A DNA stretch of 64,000 nt from Philopedon plagiatum. Lineage: Eukaryota; Arthropoda; Insecta; Coleoptera; Curculionidae. The DNA is taken from assembly GCA_963971165.1 (NCBI GenBank), contig OZ020190.1:26116092-26180091 (forward strand), read 5' to 3'. Positions within the stretch are counted from its first letter, which is position 1, and every line of letters starts with the position of its first letter. A model generated the notes under the pieces. That model had not been told where the DNA came from, did not search any database, and was given only the letters and a program-made list of their open reading frames with translations. A program made the position numbers and the translations under genes. Positions 11,679-22,969 of this stretch are shown piece by piece.

Positions 11679-13110
11679 TGGTGTTCAAGGATATGCAGAC
11701 GACCTAGTAATAACAATCATGACGACACGCTGTCAGAGTTAAATGTCAGTCACGCTGAGGAAGTTAAATTTGCCACCTCCAGTCCTGAATGGGACAGTGA
11801 TTGGATTCTCTAAGGAAACCAAGTAGTTAGAGATAGTCCTTGACCAAAGGTTGAATTGTAACTCACACCTAGAAAGGACTATCTCTAAAGCCGCAATGGC
11901 AATCTGGTCCTGCCATAGGCTTTTCGGTAAAACATCTGGCTTAAAACTCAAAATGATCTCTTGGTCATACCTAACTGTTGTAATGCCTATAATCACATAC
12001 GCCTCACTGGTATGGTGGACAAAAATAGAGAAAATTATAATGCAAAGGAAGCTGACAAAACTACAAAGGCTTGCTAGTCGGGGTGTTACGGACGCAATAA
12101 ACACCTGTCCATGCATACCTCTGGAGGCAACGCTAGACTTCCTTTCACTTCATTTATGTATAAGGAGAGAAGCACTGTGCCTTAAGAGTTACCCAGACAA
12201 CAAAACTTGTCAGGAGATCTGACTAGTCACCTCAAAATACTAAAAGACATCCAGTTAGAGGATATGACCAAACCAACTGATTCAAGGCCACCAGTGTATG
12301 ACTTTCAACGCTCTTTTCAACTGGTTATAAAGGACCGTCCTGAGCGAAAAAGCGCTGCAATTTGAGAAAGGTTCGCTAGTATAGTACACAGATAGATCAA
12401 AGATGGCAGAGGGGGTGGGAGCGGGGGCCTTTGGGCCAAAATGCCGAATTTCAAAGCCTCTGGGCAAAGCATCTTCCATCATTCAAGCAGAAATACACGC
12501 GATAGATTTATGCGCCACAGAATGTGCCAACAAAAGCCTTAAAGGAGCAAAAATTTACTTTCTATCGGACAGCCAGGCAGCTATATAGCTTCATGCACCT
12601 TCTACTTAAAGCAGACGTGGAATTTCCGACAATCCCTCAATCAATTGACAAAAAACAGTAGTATAACCCTAATGTGGGTACCGGGACACAAAGGTGTGTG
12701 ACCAACTTACTAAAGAAGGAGCACAGGCACCTGTCTATGGACCCGAGCCATTCTGCGGCATCACTAGAGGTCACCGTATGGAAAGCCTCAGGCAATAGGA
12801 AAAAGAACCGTAAATAGCCCACTGAAGGAACGCTCCAGGACAAAGACCGGCAAAGAGAACGACTAGTTATCGGCCTGATTAAACAAAAAAGCTCCTCGAG
12901 CCTCAAAAGAATGAACTCAGACTGGTTACTTGTCTTTTCACTGGACACGGCCCTTAGAGGTATTACCTTAAAAAGATGGGAAAGACTGATGAAGAACACT
13001 TGCTCTGTAAATGCAGAGTAATAAATCGTCAAATCTTGAGGGAGCGTTTCTCACGCCCAAAGATATATTAAAGTGCGCCCCCAGAAACATCCTAAACTTC
13101 GCGAAAAGTT
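11679..13110 (+). pseudogene. LINE remnant: RT tail plus RNase H domain
   Basis: Plus-strand order: GYADDLV (RT catalytic YADD, 11689-11706); a 123-codon open stretch at 11851-12222 with a thumb-type region (SYLTVVMPIITYASLVWW, then KLQRLASRGVT); RNase H starting YTDRSKMAEGVGAGAFG at 12385, then QAEIHAID and SDSQAAI at 12588; then LMWVPGHKGV and DQLTKEGAQAPVYGPEPFC; and a C-terminal Cys-rich tail (EEHLLCKCRVINRQILRERF) near 13000. The RNase H domain suggests an I/LOA/R1-type clade. The copy is 5'-truncated, with stops after SDSQAAI and several frameshifts. RNase H normally removes the RNA strand during reverse transcription. Confidence 0.8.
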
Positions 13111-13240
13111 GGGGTATTGATGGGTAAATAATGTAGGGCAGTGGTTCCCATATGTCTCGAAATTCCGGACTCCTAAAATTAGAGATTAGTAACATGAGGA
13201 CCCCATGAACAGTTTAGCTTCAAAAATAATAAATAATAAA

Positions 13241-13926
13241 TAAACTTATTTTCAAAAGGATCTTCTATCGAAGCTAGACCCCTTTAAACAGGTGGGTTAA
13301 AATTCAGTTTTTGTTGTATTGCTTAAATTCTCCTACACCACTATTTTTAATCATCTGCTACCATCGGAAGAGGGTGAAAATTAGAACCCTCAATAGTTTT
13401 TTATTGTATTTTTACGGGGATTTTTTCGTAAAATTTACCGTTTTTGAGTAAAAAAGTAAAATACATATCGTGCAATAAGAAGTAAGCATTAGGCGGTGTC
13501 AAACTGTTTATTTTATACTTTGACAGCTTTTGTAAATGTATTTATTATTTTTTAAATAAATAATAATGAAAATAAAAAATACGTTTTTGGATTTTTTGCT
13601 GAAAAAGTCACATTTTATGAAAAAAAAAATGCAATAGCTAAAAAAGTTTATAAGTACTAAGTCAATCTTTTAAATTCAAATTGCAAATTTCCAATTCCGT
13701 AAAAAGCTACAATAAACAAAACATTTAGGATTGCAATTTTAACCCCTTCCGAGGATAGCAGATGATTAAAAATATTAGTGTGGGAAAGTCTTTGAAAACG
13801 TAAAATTATATCCCAAATATTCTTCTATGTTTCTCCAAATTTAAGAAATCCAATAAAAACTGAATTTTAACCTACCTCTTTAAAGTAGTGTAACTCCGAT
13901 AGAAGACACTTTTGAGAATAAGTTTA
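13241..13926. repeat. 686-bp imperfect palindrome
   Basis: The arms are reverse complements over about 190 bp each, with scattered mismatches. Shared blocks include GGTTAAAATTCAGTTTTT and TTTAATCATCTGCTA. The middle is AT-rich and non-coding. It may be a MITE nested in the 3' end of the hAT element, or part of that element's own untranslated end. Confidence 0.75.
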
Positions 13927-13963
13927 CATGTAAAATATGGAAAATACATAATAGATTAATATA

Positions 13964-14149
13964 TCAATCATCAGTTTTGGATTCAATCATCAGCCGATTT
14001 CTTTGTTTGGATTTTAGCAGAACATACTCAGGGAAAGCTTGTTTACACAAATACGTCGTGCAAAAGGCCATTAAGTGGTTTAAAGTCTTTTCAGAGAGCT
14101 CGTTATAATCGCAGGTTATTTTAATCCAAAACTGAATTAAACCATTGTC
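13964..14149 (-). pseudogene. hAT transposase C-terminal dimerisation region
   Basis: A continuous minus-strand frame of about 61 codons ends at a TGA (13964-13966). It contains LIQFWIKITCDYNELSEKTL, then MAFCTTYLCKQAF and LLKSKQRNRL. This matches the C-terminal hAT dimerisation region of the ZBED5/SCAND3-type family (FW...EYPxLS...LLPFxTTYLCExxFS...IKxKxRNRL), with Gln for Glu after CK and Pro for Ser. The rest of the transposase is not visible upstream. Confidence 0.65.
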
Positions 14150-14310
14150 CTAAAAAATATCTTTTTAGAATTGCTACACGACAGGATACACGTATAAGAA
14201 TATTTTACAAATAAAGGTGTGAATAAATAAGGAAAGCCAGAATATAATAAAAATGTTATCACCTTCGGAACCCAAACGTTTTCGGACCTATATTAATATT
14301 TTTTTTCTTA
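14150..14310. other. No gene recognised
   Basis: Short AT-rich spacer that may contain eroded hAT sequence. Confidence 0.3.
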
Positions 14311-15320
14311 TGCAAAAATTGAGAATAAATTCTCTAACCACCTGAAAATTCCTTATACAATAAGGATTTCAACAAATAATGGGAAAACAGCTATTCTCCG
14401 GGCTATATGCCCCTCCGAGCGCTGAATTACATACCAAAATTTGCCGTATTTTCTTCTAACACAGATAAGAAAATACTAATGTTTCGAATGCAAGAAACTA
14501 CCAGGAAGAAGGAAGCTTTTTCTTTAGTTAGAATGTCGTCACCTGCAGACCGGTTTCGAACTCGTTGGTTCTCATCAGTACAGGATAGACGAACATACCA
14601 ACCTTCCGAAAAAGTAATCCCTTAAAGCTACAACTGTCGTACTGCATAAGCAGTGAGACACAGGCAGCGCCATCCATTAGCATTTGGTATGTAATTCAGC
14701 GCTCGGAGGGGCATATAGCCCGGAGAATAGCTGTTTTGCCATTATTTGTTGAAATCCTTATTGTATAAGGAATTTTCAGGTGGTTAGAGAATTTATTCTC
14801 AATTTTTGCATATTTATATGTACCCCTGACAAGTAGACTTTCATTCATAGTTCATACGTTTGAAAATTTTACCTTACGGTAAACTCTACTCTGAATGCTT
14901 GAAACTGCTAATGGATGGCGCTGCCTGTGTCTCACTGCTTATGCAGTACGACAGTTGTAGCTTTAAGGGATTACTTTTTCGGAAGGTTGGTATGTTCGTC
15001 TATCCTGTACTGATGAGAACCAACGAGTTCGAAACCGGTCTGCAGGTGACGACATTCTAACTAAAGAAAAAGCTTCCTTCTTCCTGGTAGTTTCTTGCAT
15101 TCGAAACATTAGTATTTTCTTATCTAACTGTGTTAGAAGAAAATACGGCAAATTTTGGTATGTAATTCAGCGCTCGGAGGGGCATATAGCCCGGAGAATA
15201 TCTGTTTTGCCATTATTTGTTGAAATCTTTATTGTATAAGGAATTTTCAGGTGGTTAGAGAATTTATTCTCAATTTTTGCATATTTATATGTACCCCTGA
15301 CAAGTAGACTTTCATTCATA
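14311..15320. repeat. Nested inverted and direct repeat, 1 kb
   Basis: Two near-identical inverted arms lie at 14311-14682 and 14906-15280. In addition, 14683-14849 and 15154-15320 are near-identical 167-bp direct repeats, so the outer part of the right arm has a third copy in the spacer. The arms carry TCGAACTCGTTGGTTCTC and GCTCGGAGGGGCATATAGCC. The open frames at 14407 (+) and 14963 (-) encode nearly the same peptide only because they are the same repeat. Likely a young foldback or satellite-derived family. Confidence 0.85.
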
Positions 15321-16230
15321 CGTTTTTTTTCTTACTTTTGACCTCGCCAATAAAATTTTGTCGGTGGAGTTTTGTAACCCCTGTAGAAAAATAAGCGAAA
15401 AAAACTCTGACCAACCACAACAACGTAAGTAATAATCTTTTGGCATTGGCTCATCGCAATTCCTGAAAAATCTGGTGGTTGTGTTTAAAGTTGTAAGAGC
15501 GAAAACTTGTTTTCTTGGTTGTTTTAATTCGGCCGTTACAGGAATATCTATTTCTGGCTACAAAGTTTTTGAAGACGGTAGAGTTAAAAGCTTTTAAAAT
15601 TAAAACGTCACTATAAAGTACCCCTTAAGACGTGTGGGTTTAAAGCGCGGGCATTTCGTCAAGAATTAAATATATAAATGTTTAAAATCGACTCGGTTAG
15701 AAAGCTATAATTAGGGAACTATTTTAGACTTGTGTTCAAATAAAATTCCTGCCGTGTGTGGGATACTGTGTTTTATTGTAGCCCTTATTTTACGAAAAAA
15801 TATTTGATAAGAAGTGGGATAATTTAATATAAGACACATAATAGCAGGTTATTTTACTTATATTTTTTACTGACAACATGTTTTCATAATAAATAACAAT
15901 TGGACGCCATGCTAAGGAACAAAGTATATAGATTTTGTATAGTTCTAATCTACACTTAAGTAACATTTATTTTTTTGACAAATGCAAGTTTACCAAGTTA
16001 AACAATCTACCCGACGTATTACGAGTATTTCACAAACAAGAGCTGATATAATTATAATTCTACTACTCACAACATACAACGTACGTATTCAAGTCCAAAC
16101 AACTTTTTACTGATAACGTGGTAAATGTAACCTAAAACAATAGTCTGATTTACGACATAAGCTGAAATTACCAAAATAACTTCTAAACTTTGGGAGAGCA
16201 AACTGTTTCCAGCTAAACTAGTTAAATATG
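15321..16230. other. No gene recognised
   Basis: AT-rich DNA without supported features. Confidence 0.4.
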
Positions 16231-16238
16231 CCAATAAC

Positions 16239-16440
16239 TAAAGTGACCATATTTGGTTTAGGGAAACGCAAGACAAAACAGACAAACGAAAGGTCTCCTG
16301 ACACTAAGGTGCGATTTTTTTAGAAAACGAGCCCACAAATTTAATGATAAGTTACATCATAATCGGGACGTCTGTAAAATCGGGGCTGACCATTTAAAAG
16401 CGGGACTGTCCCGCCAAAATCGGGACGGAGGGTCACTTTA
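16239..16440. mobile_element. 202-bp MITE, hAT-like
   Basis: The ends are TAAAGTGACC and GGTCACTTTA, exact inverted repeats. They are flanked by CCAATAAC (16231-16238) and CCAATAGC (16441-16448), a 7-of-8 match expected of an aged 8-bp target duplication. The interior has CGGGACTGTCCCGCCAAAAT and no coding frame. The 8-bp duplication points to hAT mobilisation. Confidence 0.75.
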
Positions 16441-16448
16441 CCAATAGC

Positions 16449-17759
16449 GCCATTAGGGAGCTGCTGGGCTTCAGTCTCCCTTCAGACTTAAATATCTATA
16501 ACTATCTTCCACCCTGCTTCCACCCCTCCCTCCTTCGTTGTCAATTTTTAGTAACCAGGTTTTTACATTGCATAACAGCTATTGAAATATGATTATATGT
16601 TTTGAGGTTGGTTGAAAATTTAACACAATTAATATGTCAAATTCTTAAATTCCTATGTACCGAGATATCCAGATAAAAGTTTTAAAACACTGACCCTTAG
16701 TGAAAGGGAGAACACACATTATATTCTTTTAAGAAAATGCAGCGCTACAAAAACATTTGAAACTTGGAATATAGAACCAAAGCAAGTTAAGCGTCTTATT
16801 ATTGGTCTGATCAAGTTTATGCGGCAGTTTTCTTTATATACATACGTATTTTTTATTTCCTACGTCCTGCATATTTCTAAATACAGCTGAATACGTAAAA
16901 CTTATTTAGATAACTCAAGAGATGGTTGATCCTTTTGACTGATAAAAAAATCCGATCCTAATCTGAACAAAAAAGATATTTCACGCACTACCTATGTTGC
17001 ATAAATAACCCTTCCTTTCTTTATCCGATTTATCGGTGCCGATTTATATTCTTCAATGATTTTTGAGGTGAAATCACTGGAATAAAAGCGAAGCCAAATC
17101 CAGACACTTGATATTTTCTCTGAAAATGTTTGTTACATTTTCATAAAAAGATTTTTTTATTTCTGGCTTTCAATCGGCTCCTCGTATATTTTTTTAAGTT
17201 GTAATAAAAAACACCAATTTTAAACAAATTTCCTGTTAGAAATAACTATATATTTTTAATGGAAAATTGAGACGTTAAAAAAAGGAATTCATTGTTTTGA
17301 TTTCGCAGGGTGAATATCCATGAAGATGCGTTGAGCAACAGATTACGAAAAAAAATTTCCACTTTGACGCGGTCTAATCCCAAGAACTATGATATTTAAA
17401 TCATTCAAGCTGCAAAAGCTTTTGCCTCATGTGGGAACTTAAAAATTCCAAATTCAAACTAACTTTCAAGATACTCTCGTATATACGTACATTTTTTTAT
17501 CCTAATTGGACAGACGACATATTAAATATGTTTTACAAATAAATAAAAACGTATTTGCCATTATAGATGATACCGATATGATTGATAACGAATCATTCGC
17601 CGAGACTATGCACTATAAATTAATTGTTATTTTTATTTGTTAGCAATCATTACCATCTGCTATTGCCATTAATAATATTTATGTATCACATGTTTTTTGT
17701 AAATTTAAAACTAAAATTCTAATATATTTTGTATCCATTAGCAGTGCTTAGGAAACAGC
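16449..17759. other. No gene recognised
   Basis: AT-rich DNA without supported features. Confidence 0.4.
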
Positions 17760-18654
17760 TATACAGCGTGCCCTGTAGCGTCCCTAAGAAAAGGGAAACT
17801 TTTTGATTTTTGATTTTAGGAAAAAAAGCTATTTTTTTTTAAAATTCTGCTTTCTGAGAAAATAATATTTACATAATAAAACTTGAGATGGTGTGTACAA
17901 AGCGGCGAAAAATTTTAAAATGCTTCAAGTGAGAATTACTCTTAGGGCAAAATGTAATTAGATAATGTTACTTAGAATTAAAAATTATGTTTAAGTTTAG
18001 ACTCATGGCCTCCTATTAAATAAATTATTTCCTGTTATTTTCACAAGATTGCTATAAAATAGGGAATAAATAATAGAAAGGTTATCAAGTTTCTTAATGA
18101 AAATTAGCAATAAGAGTTTGATAGTTTAAGTTAGTTGATGTTATTTTTTCTTATTTAAAAAGTGTTTTAGTCAAAAATGTTAGCTAACCTCTGTTTTAAT
18201 AGGTTGAGCCTAAGCTTGATATAATTTTTAATTCTAAGTAACATTATCTTTTTAGGTATATTTTACTATAAAATAAACATGGTGAATGAATGAAGGAAGG
18301 TGGTACAGGAATTCCTCCTCGACCGAGGAGGTACCACCCCACACACCCTCTTAAAAGGGCTGGTGAAATCCTTAGGGATGTTTCCAGCTCTGGGCGTGTG
18401 AGTCGGTTGCGTGATATGCAACCCACGGTACCTTAGTACTTAGGCTTGCGGCCTTCGTGGGTTGTAAGAATATAAAAAAAAACAGATTAAGGGTACTTCT
18501 ATAATTTTGCATTTTTACATTTTTTCATCTCAAATTAACATGTTAATGTTATTTTCTCAGAAAGCAGAACTTCTTGTAAAGAGTAACATTTTTTATAAAA
18601 TTAGTACTAAAAAAGTTTTCCCTTTGTTAAGAATTTTGCAGGATACGTTGTAGA
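17760..18654. mobile_element. TIR element of about 0.9 kb with an internal insert
   Basis: Inverted ends pair 17760-17880 with 18530-18654; shared blocks include TTCTGCTTTCTGAGAAAATAA and AAGGGAAAACTTTTT-like runs. Identity is moderate, so the element is not young. The inside is AT-rich apart from a GC-rich block (18285-18475). No transposase was seen. Confidence 0.65.
18285..18485. repeat. GC-rich insert with A-rich tail (possible SINE)
   Basis: About 190 bp much richer in G and C than its surroundings, containing GGTGGTACAGG, a CCTCCTCGACCGAGGAGG dyad at about 18315-18332, and paired GTGGGTTG/CAACCCAC blocks. It ends in ATATAAAAAAAAAA. The tail and sharp edges would suit a retroposed SINE or LINE end, but no tRNA A/B boxes could be recognised. 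Confidence 0.4.
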
Positions 18655-19873
18655 ACTTTATTCTCAGTACTTACATATATAAAACTACTAGATTCGTATT
18701 ATTTTCCAAAAAAGATTGATTAGGATATGCAACGCATGTTTAAAACAATTATGTATTTTTAAAACTGCTTGAGACATACAAAGTTAAGTTGAAGCCTTTA
18801 AATATAAAAATTCTTTACCTAAATACCTTTTAATTTAGAGAAAAAAATATAATAGTACATTTTTATCTTTTTGTGTTAGTGACTTCTCATATTGAAAATA
18901 TAATTAGATATAGATAAAGAAATAACAACACCTTTTATATTATCCGAAATGTCTTCTCGACATCCAAGAAATAAATACTAGTAAATACTAAAAACAAAGT
19001 GGAAGAAAAGAATTGAAATTCTAGCATGATAAAACATTTTCTCTTAAATTACAATGAATAATTTTGTGTTCAAAATTAACAATTTTTTAATTTGTTTACT
19101 CACTACTTGGATCATATAATGGCGTCTGGACGACATTTGGTAACATTTTTCCAAGTAAATCGAGCCTCATTTTAAGTTTAATTCGCGGTCATGTTTTCCT
19201 GATGATGACCGCCGGTAAAAATCTAAACGCATTACCATTTTTACCGTAATGATGATGGACAATACTGCCAGACATCCATTTTAATTATTTAAAACTTTAA
19301 TACTAAAAAAAATCTGCTCTACAAAGATAAAAAATATTCCCTGTCTCAAAAGCTATTTTGTTACCTTCACAGAACACGTTCGTTTCTTTTTCAAATGCGA
19401 TAAAAAAGAAATATCAGAAAGTAAATATTTTAACAGTTGATCACGCCTATAATTCTTTTTTGCAACAAAAAACATGATGAAAAAGTGGGTAAGCAGTAGG
19501 CAGAAAACCATATGAGACTTAGGTTTTGCCTGTCACGTCTTCAAGTTACATTTGTCACAAAACGTCAAAAAAATCTTTTGTATCAAGTTTTTTATGAATA
19601 TTCGAATAGAGCCACAAAAGTTGTACTTTGAATGGCGTACATACCGTAAGATAAAAAAAAACATCCTCAAAGTATGCCTTGGGATCAATCACGCATGTCT
19701 TGAATTATTACTCTTGAAAGGTAACATAGGTAAAAGGTATACTTAGGTGAATGAAAAATAAAACTGTCAAGTTCGGAAGTTTTTATTTTTAAGAAAATTG
19801 CATTATTGTCATTGTCATTGCATAATACAGAATTAAAAAAAACATATAAACAAGGAAACTAAAAATGATAAAT
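18655..19873. other. No gene recognised
   Basis: AT-rich. A weak inverted match between 19117 (ATGGCGTCTGG) and 19290 (CCAGACATCCAT) could be a decayed MITE of about 170 bp. Confidence 0.35.
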
Positions 19874-20345
19874 TTAAACTAAATGAGGGACGTGTCCACC
19901 TTCTACTTCCAAACATGTTCTTATTCTTCTTTTTACAGCATCAAATACATTGGTGAGCACTTGGGAAGAGTTGTTAATCTTCTTAAATTTATTCGTTATT
20001 TTAGCTCGTAAGTCTTCTAAATTTTCACAAGGGGTTTTGAAAACCAAGTTTTTAATGTGTGACCTTAAAAAAATCCCCCGGCGTGAGATCGCAGGACCCT
20101 AAATCCCACGGCGTGATATTGCATGGCCGTGATGGCCACCTAACTGGCATATTATGACTAATGATTCGGTGTTTGAAAAATTCTTCCAAAAAATTTAAAT
20201 TACCAAGGGTTGCGTGAATTGGTGCGCCGTCCTGCTAAAAGCAGCCTTCTTGCATCTCTTTATCGTCTAATGCGTTTACAAAATTTTCATTACGGCAACG
20301 CGCCGAATTTAAAGTCCCTTCCGGTCCAATTAATTAATAAAAATC
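19874..20345 (-). pseudogene. Mariner-family transposase C-terminal remnant
   Basis: Read on the minus strand from about 20345: DGAPIHATLGNLNFLEEFF (second catalytic Asp region, HDGAPxH type), a degraded WP-SRP...TPWDLG / DLTPGDFF block (third acid region), then FDAVKRRIRTCLEVEGGH and a stop at 19874-19876. The order and C-terminus match IS630/Tc1/mariner transposases of the insect type. The N-terminal DNA-binding half is not visible. There are stops and shifts, and an internal tandem duplication (GTGGGATTTAGGGTCCTGCG-like, then a repeat) in the third acid block. Confidence 0.7.
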
Positions 20346-21578
20346 TAATACAGTTTAAAGAACATAACCATGACATCACTACTTAAAAGTTGGATAAAAG
20401 TCGAATAACCTTTGTATTTTCACTTTGATGTCTATACTGACAATCAACAAATAGGTAAATAACACAAACTATGTTTTCAAGCACAAAACATTTTCAGCAC
20501 TAATGCGGAAAAGTGCAACTTTCAGCACCCATATAAGTGCGGAAAGCAGTTACTTTCCGCAAGCTCGTAGAAAAGATTTATTTGAAGCTTATTAGTACAT
20601 AACATTATCTTAAACGAACACCTTTAAGCTTTTTTCCCTTTAATTTCTGCAGATGTAGGTAAAGTCAGGATTTGTAGAAACATAAGCAGTCATCGTAAAT
20701 AAATAAACTGTAGGCAATGAAAAAAATACAATAGATTTGTTAGCCCACAAATTATCTGATTATCCTTGTGGTCTTTGTTCGATGGTCTTTTTAATCAAAG
20801 GGAACTTTTCTTATAAACGAAAGCCTCTATCTTAGGGAAATAATCAAGAAGATAAATTAACACTTAAATTTACAGTACACCAGCCATAATTACACTTTTA
20901 TTAAGATGTAATGCGCAGTCACAACAAATAGCATCGCGTTTTACTACAAAAATTTATAATAAAAAATCTTTTTTTTTGTTAATAAAACCAAAAACAAATA
21001 GATTAAAAGAACCACCATAAATATTTTATTTAAGTCGAGAATAAAAAAAAATAATTTAAATTTAGAAAAGAAAATAAAAATTCGAAAAAAAAAATATATA
21101 TTTCGGATGTACCAACATATAAGTGACTGGTTTGCTGCAATTTTGCTGCCGCAATGCTTATTAAATTAAATTAGTAATGGGGTTAGAGAAGGTCTAAAAG
21201 TCCAAAAAAATAAATTTGACCTTACTCATCATTTTCATATACACGTGCATGGAAACTTTTATATCTTAATAAGGTTTAAATTTAAAAACACATTATACAA
21301 CATTATACAAACATAATTATCTATCGTATTATTATTTGCTTACATTGTAAACCTCAGTAATATGCAAATAAATATTTATTGTCAAACGCACGTATATACA
21401 CTATGTGTAAAATGTACCGCCTCGGCTGATTATTTTAAAAACTAAACAAATTAGTGAAAAATTATTTAGATAAAAATTCTAGGACTTTTAAAAATTTCAA
21501 TGGAAGTGTCTTAATTGGAACTTATTTTTTAATTTAATTTCTGATTCTACTTATAAATTATATATGCTGTTGACGTAA
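20346..21578. other. No gene recognised
   Basis: AT-rich and simple-sequence-rich. A short block near 20500-20570 repeats GCGGAAA and TTTCCGC motifs in both orientations. No coding signal. Confidence 0.4.
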
Positions 21579-21658
21579 CACACTAATGGTTATTGCCATT
21601 GCGATACTTTTATATCTTTATACACTAATGGTTATTGCCATTGCGATACTTTTATATT
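21579..21658. repeat. 42-bp tandem duplication
   Basis: CACTAATGGTTATTGCCATT occurs at 21581 and again at 21623, each followed by GCGATACTTTTATAT. Recent local duplication next to the mariner-family relic. Confidence 0.85.
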
Positions 21659-21782
21659 TTTTATACTTAATATCCAATTAAATCAGCGTATATGAAAAAA
21701 AAGGGAAATTTTCCCTGTCGCCAACATAGTTTCAATAAAACGTTAAACTTTAACTGCTTAGTTAAAAACTTCGTAAGAGGGT

Positions 21783-22894
21783 TCAACATGGGCTCCGTGA
21801 AATACACTCGCGGGCACGACGAATTGAGGACTGCTGTACCCGCCACAATAACCCAGCATTGTTCCTTATTTGATCACAATGAAACGTGATTCTCCGTAGA
21901 AGTTCTTCCCTACTATCGACCGGAGTAGAATACACCAAGGTTTTGAGGTGTCCCCACAGGTAAAAATCCAACGGCGTTAGGCCGGGAGATCGAGGAGGCT
22001 AGACAATAGGTCCTCCCCTACCTATCCAACGGTTTGGATAGACGTTATTCACGTGCTCCCGCACAGCAACGCTGAAAAGAGGTGGTGCTCCATCGTGCAT
22101 GTAGTACATGTTTCGGCGGATTTCAAGTGGTAAGTGCTCTACTAAATCGTGGAAAGCGTTCTGGAGGAATTCCAAATAAAGTTGTCCATTCAGTCGTACC
22201 GGCAATACGAATGGTCCAATCAAAAAATTGCCAATGATTCCTGCCCAGACATTAATTGATTGGAACTGATGTTGATGATGCGAAACAATAGTTGCACGAG
22301 GATTTTCATCAGCCCATACATGTGAGTTGTGTAAATTCATGATACCATATTTGGTAAACCCTGCTTCGTCCGTGAAGAGAATAGTGCTAATGAAGTTTAC
22401 ATTATTTCGTTGCTGATCCAATAGCCAGTTTGCAAACTGCATTTTACGGGGAAAATCTTCAGGAATCAGTTCATGCACTTTTTGCAAATGATATGGATAT
22501 AACAGCTGTTCTTGAAGAACGTCATGTACTATTGTTTTCGACGTATTAAACTGCGCTGATAATTTTCGAATGCTCGTTGAAGGAGTGTCATATACAGTAT
22601 TTAAAATATTTTCCTTTAACTGCGGCGTACGTACTGTTCTTCCCCGACCAGCGTCAGTACTTCTTTTCCCAAAATTTCCTAAAATTATGAAGAAATTTAA
22701 TGATATTGCCTTAGTAAATGCAATCGCCTACTATTCTCCCTTAGACGTTGGTCAACCCGTTGAAATGTTTTCTGATCGGGATGAGTACTATTAGGATATC
22801 TGTCGTGATATAACCTTCTGGCTTCCAAAGTATTGCAAGATGCAAGACCATACATCAGATGCATATCTGCATACTCAATAAACGTGTATTCCAT
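21783..22894 (-). pseudogene. Mariner-family transposase, nearly complete but broken
   Basis: Cut-and-paste DNA transposase. The minus strand starts at the ATG near 22894 with EYADMHLMYG and RLYHDRYPN, the N-terminal helix-turn-helix block (DUF4817-like). A frameshift near 22690 leads to GRGRTVRTPQLKENIL and SIRKLSAQFNTSKTIVHDVL (second HTH). The open 162-codon frame 22487-21999 carries LFTDEAGFT (first Asp) and YMHDGAPPLFS (second Asp). After a TAG at the usual Trp of the WPPRSP block comes PPRSPGLTPLDFYLWG (third Asp). Forty-one residues, counting the stop, separate the second and third Asp, as in DD41D (rosa-type) elements. The usual His after DGAPP is lost. One frameshift and one stop break it. 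Confidence 0.85.
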
Positions 22895-22969
22895 ATTTCG
22901 AATTATTTCACAATTAATTTCACCACGAAATCCAAAAATCAGTAATTTAATATCGAAATAAAGAATCAA

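Larger units (their letters stand above)
13139..14149. mobile_element. hAT transposon end fragment
   Basis: CAGTGGTTCCCA at 13139 has the typical form of a hAT terminal repeat. The segment contains a hAT transposase C-terminus on the minus strand (13964-14149), so 13139 would be the element's 3' end. No matching end was found on the other side, so the element is truncated or its far end has decayed. A palindrome (13241-13926) separates the coding end from the terminus. Confidence 0.55.

Noticed and set aside
11739..12116. 125-codon minus-strand frame
   Set aside because: Antisense shadow of the LINE coding stretch at 11851-12222.
14407..15151. Two frames on opposite strands encoding the same peptide of about 60 residues
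   Set aside because: They are the two arms of an inverted repeat, not a conserved gene pair.
18285..18485. tRNA gene or tRNA-derived SINE head
   Set aside because: No A-box or B-box and no cloverleaf could be read on either strand.
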